The translations under genes were made by a program, and so were the position numbers. Of a DNA stretch of 64,000 nucleotides, positions 55,807-63,721 are shown piece by piece. Under the pieces are notes generated by a model. The model was not told the DNA's origin, searched no databases, and saw nothing but the letters and a program-made list of their open reading frames with translations. Position 1 is the stretch's first letter. Each line of letters opens with the position of its first letter. This DNA is from Bacteroidales bacterium (GTDB lineage: Bacteria > Bacteroidota > Bacteroidia > Bacteroidales > UBA932): NCBI GenBank assembly GCA_017634595.1, contig JAGBNC010000016.1, positions 159,745-223,744 on the forward strand, written 5' to 3'.

Positions 55807-57305
55807 TGCCGGAAGCAACTTCCAAGAAATCCAGGAAGCCGTCGGCTGCCAACCTGGACGCCATAGGGCTTGAGATGGGTAACAAACCGCCTCAGGCTCT
55901 TGACGTTGAGGAGGCGGTGCTCGGCGCCATGCTGCTTGAACAGTCCTGCGTGGATCAGGCCATGGAGGAGCTCTCTGCGTCATGCTTCTATGACCAGAAG
56001 CACCGCATGATCTTCGAGGCCATGTCTTCGCTGGTCATTGACCATACTCCGGTAGATATCATCACGGTGAGCAACCGTCTCAAGGAGAAGGGAAATCTCG
56101 ATACCGTGGGAGGCCCGGCCATGCTTGCCGGACTTTCGGAGAAGGTGGGTGCGGCGGCGCATATTGAGTACTACATCAAGATACTCAAGCAGAAGACCAT
56201 CCAGAGGGACCTCATCTCCGCTTCGTACGACATCCTGCGCGACGCTTACGACGAGTCGGTGGGCGTGGACGACCTTATCGACAAGGCCCAGACCAAGGTG
56301 TACGATGCCATACAGAGCAACGTGCGCAAAGAGGTCCAGGACATAGGAAGCATCATCAACGAGGCCATGGGCGACATCCAGGATCAGCAGACCTCCGAGG
56401 GCCTGAGCGGCGTGCCGTCCGGTTTCGTGAGCATAGACCGTATCACCAATGGCTGGCAGCGCTCCGACCTTATAATCCTTGCCGCACGTCCTTCCGTGGG
56501 TAAGACTGCTTTCGCCCTCAATCTGGCGCGCAATGCCGCCGTGGATCATCACATGCCCGTGGCGGTGTTCTCCCTGGAAATGTCTGCCAAGCAGCTTGTC
56601 AAGCGTCTGATGACCAGCGAGTCGGGACTTCCCGCCGACAAGATCAAGGGCAACCGCAAGCTCGAGCCGCATGAGTGGGAGCAGCTGGAGTTCAAGATCC
56701 GCAATCTGTCCAAGGCTCCGTTCTACATCGATGATACCCCCGGCATGCAGATAATGGAGTTCCGCACCAAGGCCAAGAACCTTGTGAAGAACAAGGGCGT
56801 GAGGCTCATAGTGGTTGACTATCTGCAGCTTATGCAGGGCCCTGTGGAGCTTAAGGCCGTGCGTGAACAGGAAGTTGCGGCTATCTCCCGTACCCTCAAG
56901 GCTACCGCCAAAGAGCTTGATATACCCATCATCGCGCTCTCGCAGCTCTCCCGTCAGGCCGTCACCAGGGCCGGAAGCAGCGGCAAGCCTCTGCTTAGCG
57001 ACCTCCGAGAGTCCGGTTCAATTGAGCAGGACGCTGATATGGTCATATTTATCCACCGTCCCGACTACGTGGGACTGAGCGAGAATATCGAAGACCGCGA
57101 GAAGACGCAGATCATCATCGCCAAGCACCGAAACGGCGAGACCAAAGATATTGACATGGTGTTCAAGAGCGAGCAGATCCGCTTCATGGAGATGGACGAA
57201 GCCCTCGACAGCCTTGCCTCGCGCACAGTACCTTCCAGTATGAACGACGACGTGCCTTTTGAAGGTGCCTCCTACGACGGCTTCGGCCCTAATAACGAAT
57301 TCTGA
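55806..57305 (+). CDS. dnaB: Replicative DNA helicase
   Basis: A 499-residue DnaB: N-terminal primase-interaction domain (QALDVEEAVLGAMLLEQSCVDQAMEEL), RecA-like motor with Walker A ARPSVGKTAFALNLA (Lys233), Walker B LIVVDYLQLMQG and DLRESGSIEQDADMVIF. It unwinds DNA at the fork as a hexamer. A basic 20-residue N-terminal tail precedes the domain. One-base overlap with the genes on each side. Confidence 0.97.
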   Translation: MPEATSKKSRKPSAANLDAIGLEMGNKPPQALDVEEAVLGAMLLEQSCVDQAMEELSASCFYDQKHRMIFEAMSSLVIDHTPVDIITVSNRLKEKGNLDTVGGPAMLAGLSEKVGAAAHIEYYIKILKQKTIQRDLISASYDILRDAYDESVGVDDLIDKAQTKVYDAIQSNVRKEVQDIGSIINEAMGDIQDQQTSEGLSGVPSGFVSIDRITNGWQRSDLIILAARPSVGKTAFALNLARNAAVDHHMPVAVFSLEMSAKQLVKRLMTSESGLPADKIKGNRKLEPHEWEQLEFKIRNLSKAPFYIDDTPGMQIMEFRTKAKNLVKNKGVRLIVVDYLQLMQGPVELKAVREQEVAAISRTLKATAKELDIPIIALSQLSRQAVTRAGSSGKPLLSDLRESGSIEQDADMVIFIHRPDYVGLSENIEDREKTQIIIAKHRNGETKDIDMVFKSEQIRFMEMDEALDSLASRTVPSSMNDDVPFEGASYDGFGPNNEF

Positions 57306-57712
57306 TGGAGCAGATTACCCATAAAGGCCGTATAGTGGCCATTGATCCGGAGATTACGACCATAGAGATAATCGCCGAGTCGGCTTGTGCCTCCTGCCAT
57401 GCCAAGGGTCTCTGTGGCCTGGGCGAAGAGAAGGTCAAGCAGGTGCAGGTGCGTACCAGCCCCTGGACCCAGCGTGCCGTGGGTGACGAGGTGGAAGTGG
57501 TGCTTAAGAAAGCCATGGGCTATAAGGCGGTATTCATTGCCTACGGGCTCCCGTTGGTGGTGCTGTTCGTGACTTTGATGCTGCTGGGCGCCCTGGGCGT
57601 GGGTGAATTGTACGCCGGAATCGGAGCCCTCGGTGCCGTTGCCCTGTGCTATCTGGTGCTGTTCCTCTTCCGTAATAAAATAAGTAAAGACTATTCATTT
57701 TTCCTAAAATGA
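57305..57712 (+). CDS. RseC/MucC-family protein
   Basis: A 135-residue inner-membrane protein: N-terminal cytoplasmic part with Cys cluster ESACASCHAKGLCGLG, then two TM helices (FIAYGLPLVVLFVTLMLLGA and AGIGALGAVALCYLVLFLF). RseC-type proteins are encoded with rnf genes in Bacteroidota and likely take part in electron transfer to or reduction of an iron-sulphur partner. Overlaps dnaB by 1 nt and rnfB by 4 nt. Confidence 0.88.
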   Translation: MEQITHKGRIVAIDPEITTIEIIAESACASCHAKGLCGLGEEKVKQVQVRTSPWTQRAVGDEVEVVLKKAMGYKAVFIAYGLPLVVLFVTLMLLGALGVGELYAGIGALGAVALCYLVLFLFRNKISKDYSFFLK

Positions 57713-58644
57713 CCAACACGATAATCTGGACCGTTGCGATCCTCACCGTCCTTGGCCTCGTACTGTCCCTGATACTGTTCTGGGTAGCACGTAAATTCAG
57801 GGTTGAGGAAGATCCCAGGATCGACGAGATCGAAAAGACCCTGCCGGGAGCCAACTGTGGCGGCTGCGGATTCGCAGGCTGCCGGGCTTTTGCCGACGCT
57901 GCCGTCAAGGCCGGTAACCTCGACTCCAACTATTGCCCGGTAGGTGGTAATGAAGTAATGAAAAAGGTGGCGGACATACTTGGCTGCACTGTCAAGGAAT
58001 CAGCGCCCATGGTGGCCGTGGTGCGCTGTAATGGCACATGCGAAGCCCGCCCCAAAACCAATGTTTACCAAGGCGAGATGAGCTGCAAGGTGAAGGCTGC
58101 CCTGTATGGCGGCGACACCCTCTGCATCTTCGGCTGCCTGGGCTGCGGAGACTGCGTCAATGCCTGTGCATTCGGTGCCCTGTCCATGGATCCCGCTACC
58201 GGGCTTCCCGTAGTGGACGAGAGCAAATGTACAGCCTGCGGCAAATGCGCAGCCGCCTGCCCCAAGCGTATCATAGAGCTGCGTCCCAAGGGACCAAGGG
58301 GCATGCGCGAGTATGTGTCCTGCATCAACAAGGATAAGGGCCCCTCTGCCCGCAAGGCTTGCGCCTCTGCCTGTATAGGCTGCGGTTTATGCGAGAAGAC
58401 CTGTACTCACGGTGCGGTGACGGTGGCCGACAATGTGGCCTACATCGATCCTGCCAAGTGCAAGCTCTGCCGCGAATGTGAGGCGGTATGTCCTACCGGA
58501 GCTATACACGGGGTGAATTTCCCCAAGCCTCTGGACAAAGATGCAGTCAAGAAACGTATTGCGGACCGCAAAGCCAAGGCCGCTGAGGCAGCCAAGGCGG
58601 CGGCTGCTGCTCAAGAAGTGAAAAAGGAGGAAAGCAATGGCTAA
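57709..58644 (+). CDS. rnfB: Rnf complex subunit B
   Basis: A 311-residue ferredoxin-type subunit: N-terminal TM helix, the [4Fe-4S] motif GANCGGCGFAGC, then four CxxCxxCxxxC clusters (CLGCGDCVNACAFGA, CTACGKCAAACPKRI, CIGCGLCEKTCTHGA, CKLCRECEAVCPTGA), and an Ala/Lys-rich tail. It is the ferredoxin-facing entry of the Na+/H+-pumping Rnf complex. The E. coli protein has only two such clusters; four is the longer anaerobe type. Confidence 0.95.
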   Translation: MTNTIIWTVAILTVLGLVLSLILFWVARKFRVEEDPRIDEIEKTLPGANCGGCGFAGCRAFADAAVKAGNLDSNYCPVGGNEVMKKVADILGCTVKESAPMVAVVRCNGTCEARPKTNVYQGEMSCKVKAALYGGDTLCIFGCLGCGDCVNACAFGALSMDPATGLPVVDESKCTACGKCAAACPKRIIELRPKGPRGMREYVSCINKDKGPSARKACASACIGCGLCEKTCTHGAVTVADNVAYIDPAKCKLCRECEAVCPTGAIHGVNFPKPLDKDAVKKRIADRKAKAAEAAKAAAAAQEVKKEESNG

Positions 58645-59986
58645 ACTTACATTCTCCATAGGCGGTATCCATCCCGCCGACAGCAAGCTTGCAAGAGACT
58701 GCAAGATAGAGACCCTGCCCCTTCCGCCCAAGGTGTATGTGTCCATGTTCCAGCACCTTGGCGCCATGGCCAAACCAATTGTCGCTGTGGGCGACAGTGT
58801 CAAGGCGGGCCAGATTATTGCCGAACCGGGAGGATTTATATCCGCTTATGTGCATTCTCCCGTGAGCGGTAAGGTCACGGCTATCGGCCCCCGCAAGGAC
58901 CTGGCTGGTTTCAATCAGATGCACGTAGAGATTGAGGTACAGGGCGACGAATGGGCCGACGGCATAGACCTTTCGCCCGACCTGGTGACCGCTATTCCTG
59001 AGGATAAGCAGTTCATACTCGACCGCATCAAGATGTGCGGTGTAGTGGGACTGGGAGGCGCTACTTTCCCGACTCACGTCAAGCTGAATCCGCCGCCCGG
59101 CAAGACTGCCGAGTGCCTCATTCTCAACGGAGCCGAGTGCGAGCCCTTCCTCACCAGCGACTACAGGATACTGCTGGAGCGTACCGACGAGATAGTGGTG
59201 GGCGCTGCCATCATGCAGAAGGTGCTTGGAGGCTGCCCCTGCGTGATCGGTATTGAAGAGAACAAGCCCGGGGCCATTGCTGCTGTCAAGGCTTCCGTGG
59301 CACGTCTGGCATATCCCGGAATCCGAGTAGAGACGCTCAAGAAGCGTTACCCGCAGGGAGGCGAGAAGCAGCTTATCGATGCCGTTATGCACCGTCAGGT
59401 GCGCTCCGGCGGGTTGCCTATCGACGTGGGTGCAGTGGTGCAGAACGTGGCCACATCGCTTGCCGTGTATGAAGCAGTTCAGAAGAACAAGCCGTTGGTT
59501 ACCAATACATTGACCGTTACGGGCGACGTTATCGATCCCGCCCGCCAGCACAATTACCTCTTCCGCATCGGCATGCCCCTGTCTTACATAGCCGAGTACG
59601 CCGGAGGTATCCCCGAGGGCACCGTGAAGATAGTGAGCGGAGGTCCCATGATGGGCAAGGCCATTGCCAATATGGACGCCGCTACCGTCAAGGGTTCTTC
59701 GTCCATCCTTTATCTGGGCGATGCTACCAAGCGTCATGCCGCTACGCCCTGCATCAGCTGCGGACGTTGTGCCGACGCCTGCCCTATGGGTCTGGAGCCC
59801 TTCCTGCTCAAGCGCCTGTACTCAGCCGGCGATGTGGCTGCGCTGGAGCAGAATGCTGCACAGGATTGTATCGAATGCGGCTGCTGTCAATACAGCTGCC
59901 CCGCTTACGTCCCCCTGCTTGACAATATCCGCATGGCCAAGGCCCAGGTGATGGGTGTGATCCGTGCCAGAAATGCCAAAAAATAA
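58637..59986 (+). CDS. rnfC: Rnf complex subunit C
   Basis: A 449-residue NADH-binding subunit: FMN/NADH region GVVGLGGATFPTHVKL and INGAECEPFLTSDYR (as in NuoF), SLBB domain, and two ferredoxin motifs CISCGRCADACPMGLEPF and CIECGCCQYSCPAYVPL. It passes electrons between NAD(H) and RnfB. Overlaps rnfB by 8 nt. Confidence 0.96.
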   Translation: MAKLTFSIGGIHPADSKLARDCKIETLPLPPKVYVSMFQHLGAMAKPIVAVGDSVKAGQIIAEPGGFISAYVHSPVSGKVTAIGPRKDLAGFNQMHVEIEVQGDEWADGIDLSPDLVTAIPEDKQFILDRIKMCGVVGLGGATFPTHVKLNPPPGKTAECLILNGAECEPFLTSDYRILLERTDEIVVGAAIMQKVLGGCPCVIGIEENKPGAIAAVKASVARLAYPGIRVETLKKRYPQGGEKQLIDAVMHRQVRSGGLPIDVGAVVQNVATSLAVYEAVQKNKPLVTNTLTVTGDVIDPARQHNYLFRIGMPLSYIAEYAGGIPEGTVKIVSGGPMMGKAIANMDAATVKGSSSILYLGDATKRHAATPCISCGRCADACPMGLEPFLLKRLYSAGDVAALEQNAAQDCIECGCCQYSCPAYVPLLDNIRMAKAQVMGVIRARNAKK

Positions 59987-59990
59987 TATT

Positions 59991-60974
59991 ATGGATAAGT
60001 TGACAGTATCTCCTTCGCCACATCTGCATGCCCCTGCGTCCACCGCATCCATTATGCGGGACGTAATCATTGCACTCACTCCGGCGATGGTCGTTTCTAT
60101 ACTTTTCTATGGCTGGTCGGAAATAATGGTTCTGGCCGTCGGTGCTGTGAGCTGTGTGGCAATAGAATGGCTCATAGCACGCTATCTTATGAAGCGCCCC
60201 GATCTATTCAGCGGCTGGTCCGCCCTTGTGACCGGCATCCTGCTGTCCATGAACCTGCCTTCCACTTCTCCTTGGTGGATGATAGTCATAGGCGCTGTGG
60301 TGGCAATCGGCGTGGCCAAGATGTCTTTCGGCGGGCTGGGGCAGAATCTTTTCAACCCTGCCATCACGGCCCGTGTGTTCCTGCTTATATCCTTCCCTGT
60401 GCAGATGACCAACTGGAGCGTGCCTGACGGATTCATCGGCGGTGTCGATGCCGTGTCCGGCGCAACCCCACTCGGAGTTATCAAGGAAGGCCTAAAGGCT
60501 GGCGAGTCTATCTCTGAGGTGCTCAGCGCCAATGGCATGGACGCCCATTCGCTTCTGCGCGACATCGGCGGCTCCGGCGGTGAGATTTCGGCCCAGGCGC
60601 TGCTGGCCGGTTTCATCTACCTGCTTGTGCGTAAGGTGGTTAAGCCTTGGATCCCGCTCAGTATTTTAGGCACTATCGCCATCGTGGCCGCTATATTCCA
60701 CGGTGTGGATCCCGAGCACTTCACAGGGCCCAACTTCAACCTCATGACCGGTGGCGTGCTGCTGGGTGCATTCTTCATGGCGACCGACTATGTCACCTCT
60801 CCTATGAGCAACTGGGGCGGAGTAGTGTTCGGAGTCGGTATAGGCTTGATAGTGATGATGATACGTTACTTCGGCTCTTATCCTGAGGGCATGTCGTTCG
60901 CCATCCTCATCATGAACTGCTTCGTGCCGCTCATCAACCGTGCGTTCCATCAGAAAAAATATGGGAGGGCATAA
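59991..60974 (+). CDS. rnfD: Rnf complex subunit D
   Basis: A 327-residue membrane protein with about 10 helices. The covalent-FMN threonine motif SGATPLG (residues about 150-156) is present, as is the NqrB/RnfD pattern FNPAITARVFLLISFP. Start ATG 59,991 (MDKLTVSPSPH); an in-frame ATG at 59,964 lies in rnfC. Confidence 0.95.
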   Translation: MDKLTVSPSPHLHAPASTASIMRDVIIALTPAMVVSILFYGWSEIMVLAVGAVSCVAIEWLIARYLMKRPDLFSGWSALVTGILLSMNLPSTSPWWMIVIGAVVAIGVAKMSFGGLGQNLFNPAITARVFLLISFPVQMTNWSVPDGFIGGVDAVSGATPLGVIKEGLKAGESISEVLSANGMDAHSLLRDIGGSGGEISAQALLAGFIYLLVRKVVKPWIPLSILGTIAIVAAIFHGVDPEHFTGPNFNLMTGGVLLGAFFMATDYVTSPMSNWGGVVFGVGIGLIVMMIRYFGSYPEGMSFAILIMNCFVPLINRAFHQKKYGRA

Positions 60975-60976
60975 CT

Positions 60977-61531
60977 ATGGCAGCTAAATCGAATCTTAAG
61001 AATATGGCTCTCAGCCTCACGCTCGTGTGCCTCGTGTGCTCGGCCGTGCTGGGCTGCGTGTATGCAGTAACCAGCGGCCCCATCAAGGATGCTGAGATTG
61101 CCAAGACCAATGCCTCCATTGCCCGCGTGCTTCCTGCTTTCGAGGGGCAGCCCTCAGCCGAGACTGTCGAGGTGGACGGCAATATGTTCAACTACTACCG
61201 TGTACCCGGTGCCGGTTACGCCGTGATTTCCACTGTGGGCGGCTTCGGAGGCCCTCTTTCGCTGATGGTCGGCATTGGCGAGGACGGAATTATCTGCAAT
61301 ACGGTGGTGCTCTCTCACAGCGAGACTCCTGGTCTGGGTGCCAAATGCCAGACCGAGGCTTCTTTCATCGACCAGTTCAAGGGCTGGGATCCCGCGGCCA
61401 AACGGCTTGCCGTCACCAAGGACGGAGGCGATGTCGATGCCATTACCGCATCTACAATCACTTCCAGGGCATATTCGGCCGCGATTGCCAATGCTTACAA
61501 TGTTTATTTAAAGTTGAGGGAGAATGAGTAA
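60977..61531 (+). CDS. rnfG: Rnf complex subunit G
   Basis: A 184-residue protein with one N-terminal helix and a periplasmic FMN-binding domain; covalent-flavin motif ASTITS near residue 160 (DAITASTITSRA) and SHSETPGLGAK typical of NqrC/RnfG. Starts 2 nt after rnfD and overlaps rnfE by 8 nt. Confidence 0.95.
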   Translation: MAAKSNLKNMALSLTLVCLVCSAVLGCVYAVTSGPIKDAEIAKTNASIARVLPAFEGQPSAETVEVDGNMFNYYRVPGAGYAVISTVGGFGGPLSLMVGIGEDGIICNTVVLSHSETPGLGAKCQTEASFIDQFKGWDPAAKRLAVTKDGGDVDAITASTITSRAYSAAIANAYNVYLKLRENE

Positions 61532-62105
61532 GTTCGGATTGATTACCAAGGGGCTTCTCAAGGAGAACCCTACATTCGTGCTGGTGCTCGGCATGTGTCC
61601 CACGCTGGCCACCACAACGTCGGCCATGAACGGCCTCGAAATGGGCCTTGCTACTATGTTCGTGCTGATTCTCAGCAATATAGTCATTTCCCTCATAGCT
61701 CCTGTAGTGCCCGACAAGGTGCATATCCCGGTGTATATCGTGGTGATTGCAACCTTCGTGACCGTGCTGCAGCTGCTCATGCAGGCCTTTGTGCCTCAGG
61801 TGTATGAGACTCTGGGCCTTTTCATCCCGCTTATCGTGGTGAACTGCATCGTGCTTGGCAGGGCGGAAGCTTTTGCCTGCAAGAACAGTGTCGGCGATTC
61901 CGCGCTGGACGGTATTGGTATCGGCCTCGGCTTCACGCTGTCGCTTACCGTTATCGGCATCGTGCGCGAGATTCTCGGCAGCGGTTCGCTCTTCGGCTGG
62001 AAGTTTATCTCCGGCGACGGCATCCTTGCCTTTGTCATGGCCCCGGGCGCATTCCTGGTGCTCGGATATCTGATGGTTTTGTTCAACAAATTGGCTAAGA
62101 GGTAG
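61524..62105 (+). CDS. rnfE: Rnf complex subunit E
   Basis: A 193-residue six-helix membrane subunit (NqrD/RnfE): FVLVLGMCPTLATTTSAMNG, LFIPLIVVNCIVLGRAEAFA and REILGSGSLFGW are family markers, with the conserved Cys near the membrane iron site. Part of the ion-translocating core with RnfA. Confidence 0.95.
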   Translation: MSKFGLITKGLLKENPTFVLVLGMCPTLATTTSAMNGLEMGLATMFVLILSNIVISLIAPVVPDKVHIPVYIVVIATFVTVLQLLMQAFVPQVYETLGLFIPLIVVNCIVLGRAEAFACKNSVGDSALDGIGIGLGFTLSLTVIGIVREILGSGSLFGWKFISGDGILAFVMAPGAFLVLGYLMVLFNKLAKR

Positions 62106-62107
62106 TT

Positions 62108-62710
62108 ATGACTGAGTATCTGCTTATTATCGTTTCGGCGATTTTCGTCAACAACATCGTCCTGGCGCAGTTCCTGGGCGTTTGCCCCTTCCTTGGAGTG
62201 TCCAACAAGCTCTCTACGGCTACCGGTATGTCGGGGGCAGTGTGCTTCGTGATCACTCTTGCCACTGTTGTTACTTACCTTATCAATAAATACTTTCTGG
62301 TGCCGCTGGGGCTGACTTTCCTGCAGACTATCGCCTTCATTCTGGTGATTGCTGCGTTGGTGCAGATAGTGGAGATTGTGCTCAAGAAGATCAGTCCTTC
62401 GCTCTACCAGGCCCTGGGTATTTTCCTGCCCTTGATTACCACCAACTGTGCCGTGCTTGGCGTGGCCCTGAACGTGGTGACCAAAGAATTTACCTTCGGA
62501 GATGCCGCCCACATGCTCAACCTCGGCGAGGCTACAGTGTATGCTCTGGCTACTTCGCTTGGCTACGGGCTTGCCATGGTGCTCTTCGCCGGCATGCGTG
62601 AGCAGTTGGCTATGAACGATGTACCCAAGTCTTTCAAAGGACTGCCCATTGCCCTCATTACCGTAGGTATCATGGCTATGGCTTTCCTCGGCTTCTCCGG
62701 GATAGTGTAA
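62108..62710 (+). CDS. rnfA: Rnf complex subunit A
   Basis: A 200-residue six-helix membrane subunit (NqrE/RnfA): NNIVLAQFLGVCPFLGVSN and FLPLITTNCAVLGVAL carry the paired conserved Cys that bind the intramembrane FeS site with RnfE. Last gene of rnfBCDGEA. A 106-bp inverted-repeat element begins 10 nt after the stop. Confidence 0.95.
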   Translation: MTEYLLIIVSAIFVNNIVLAQFLGVCPFLGVSNKLSTATGMSGAVCFVITLATVVTYLINKYFLVPLGLTFLQTIAFILVIAALVQIVEIVLKKISPSLYQALGIFLPLITTNCAVLGVALNVVTKEFTFGDAAHMLNLGEATVYALATSLGYGLAMVLFAGMREQLAMNDVPKSFKGLPIALITVGIMAMAFLGFSGIV

Positions 62711-62719
62711 TTATTGAAC

Positions 62720-62825
62720 CTGTCAGCGGCGGCGGCAGGTTGGGTGCAGCCGCTTCGAGCCTCTTTCCTCTTACGGAGCTGAGGGTGATTACTAGCAGGA
62801 GGTCGGCTATAGCCGCCGCTGACAG
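62720..62825. repeat. Inverted-repeat element with 14-bp perfect arms
   Basis: Arms 62,720-62,733 (CTGTCAGCGGCGGC) and 62,812-62,825 are exact reverse complements around 78 nt. The interior includes a 12-bp palindrome (CGGCTATAGCCG, 62,805-62,816, overlapping the right arm) and CCTC/GAGG pairing. It takes up nearly the whole gap between rnfA and ispF, and the ispF -7 box begins 2 nt after the right arm. Confidence 0.8.
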
Positions 62826-62826
62826 A

Positions 62827-62834
62827 TAATATTG
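62827..62834 (+). promoter_or_regulatory. ispF -7 box, leaderless spacing
   Basis: TAATATTG, one mismatch from TAnnTTTG; with its G as -7 the transcript would begin at 62,841, the A of the ispF ATG. It abuts the inverted repeat. Confidence 0.45.
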
Positions 62835-62840
62835 AATACA

Positions 62841-63314
62841 ATGTTTAGAATAGGACAAGGATACGACGTACATCAACTTCGGGTGGGGCTGCCGATGTGG
62901 CTCTGCGGAGTACAGGTGCCTTCTGGAGTTGGCTTCGTGGCCCATTCCGACGGCGATGTGGCTATTCATGCCTTGTGCGACGCCCTGCTCGGAGCCCTCG
63001 CACTCGGCGACATAGGGCACCTTTTCCCCGACAGCTCCGACGAATTCAAGGGAATAGACAGCAAAATCCTGCTGCGCCGCGTCATGGAACTTGTCCGCAG
63101 CCATGGCTGGTCTATAGCCAATGCCGATATCACCATTGCCCTTCAGGCTCCCAAGATCGCCTATTTGGTACCTTCTATGCGCGAGTGCCTGGCATCAGTA
63201 ATGGGCATCCCTTCAGACCGCGTAAGCGTCAAAGCCACAACCACCGAGCACCTCGGTTTTGTAGGCCGTGGCGAGGGCTGTGAAGTCTGGGCCGTGGTTC
63301 TCCTGGAAAAATAA
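62841..63314 (+). CDS. ispF: 2-C-methyl-D-erythritol 2,4-cyclodiphosphate synthase
   Basis: A 157-residue IspF of standard size. Metal ligands Asp9 and His11 (GQGYDVHQL) and His in LGDIGHLFPDSS; VAHSDGDVAIHALCDALLGAL and KATTTEHLGFVGRGEG are strict signatures. It cyclises CDP-ME 2-phosphate in the MEP pathway, upstream of IspH at 24,527. ATG 62,841 is preferred over TTG 62,832, which lies in the promoter box. Confidence 0.97.
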   Translation: MFRIGQGYDVHQLRVGLPMWLCGVQVPSGVGFVAHSDGDVAIHALCDALLGALALGDIGHLFPDSSDEFKGIDSKILLRRVMELVRSHGWSIANADITIALQAPKIAYLVPSMRECLASVMGIPSDRVSVKATTTEHLGFVGRGEGCEVWAVVLLEK

Positions 63315-63371
63315 GTCGAACGCATGCTTCAAGCTAGGGCCTTGGGTGATTCCCGGCGTCTTGCTTCTGAC

Positions 63372-63532
63372 GTTTTGAAATGAACGGCCGGGACGATCCG
63401 CCCTGGATGCCGTCTGAGGCATGTTCTTCCGGCCGGTCTCCCCGGACAGCCGACACCGGCCGGGTGGTGGTGACCTAAGTCCTTGATAATCAGCCACGGC
63501 TGAGCGCCCGCCCCGGCCGTCCATTTCAAAAC
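63372..63532. repeat. 161-bp branched inverted-repeat element
   Basis: Arms 63,372-63,395 and 63,509-63,532 pair over 24 bp with two mismatches, both of which become G-U pairs if the minus strand is transcribed. The left arm begins GTTTTGAAATGAACGGCCGG. Inside are three more perfect hairpins: ATGCC/GGCAT, CCGGCCGGT/ACCGGCCGG and CAGCC/GGCTG. The fold is a long stem with three branches. The element lies in the 407-bp gap between ispF and the Rpn-like gene; no convincing protein frame is present. Confidence 0.85.
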
Positions 63533-63721
63533 CTGGCCTCCATCAATCCCGCCCCGACCGTTTCCTTCATCTCTTGCTTGAGTGCTGCAGATTTTGCTGA
63601 TTCTTTCTGTTTTATTTACGATTCTTAAAGCCTCTTTCGGAAAATGTTTGCACCTTTGAGGCCCATTAAACTGCGTTCGATGGCCTGGGCAGAAGGGCCG
63701 CCGACGCTAACCAAACTTATT
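63533..63721. other. Non-coding spacer before the Rpn-like gene
   Basis: No gene is seen here. CACCTTTG at 63,651-63,658 is a weak -7-like box (first base differs from TAnnTTTG) that could drive the Rpn-like gene with a leader of about 57 nt. Nothing else supported. Confidence 0.4.

Noticed and set aside
63329-63529. 66-codon minus-strand frame across the branched palindrome
   Set aside because: Composed of hairpin arms and low-information sequence; no recognisable domain. Better explained as non-coding structure.
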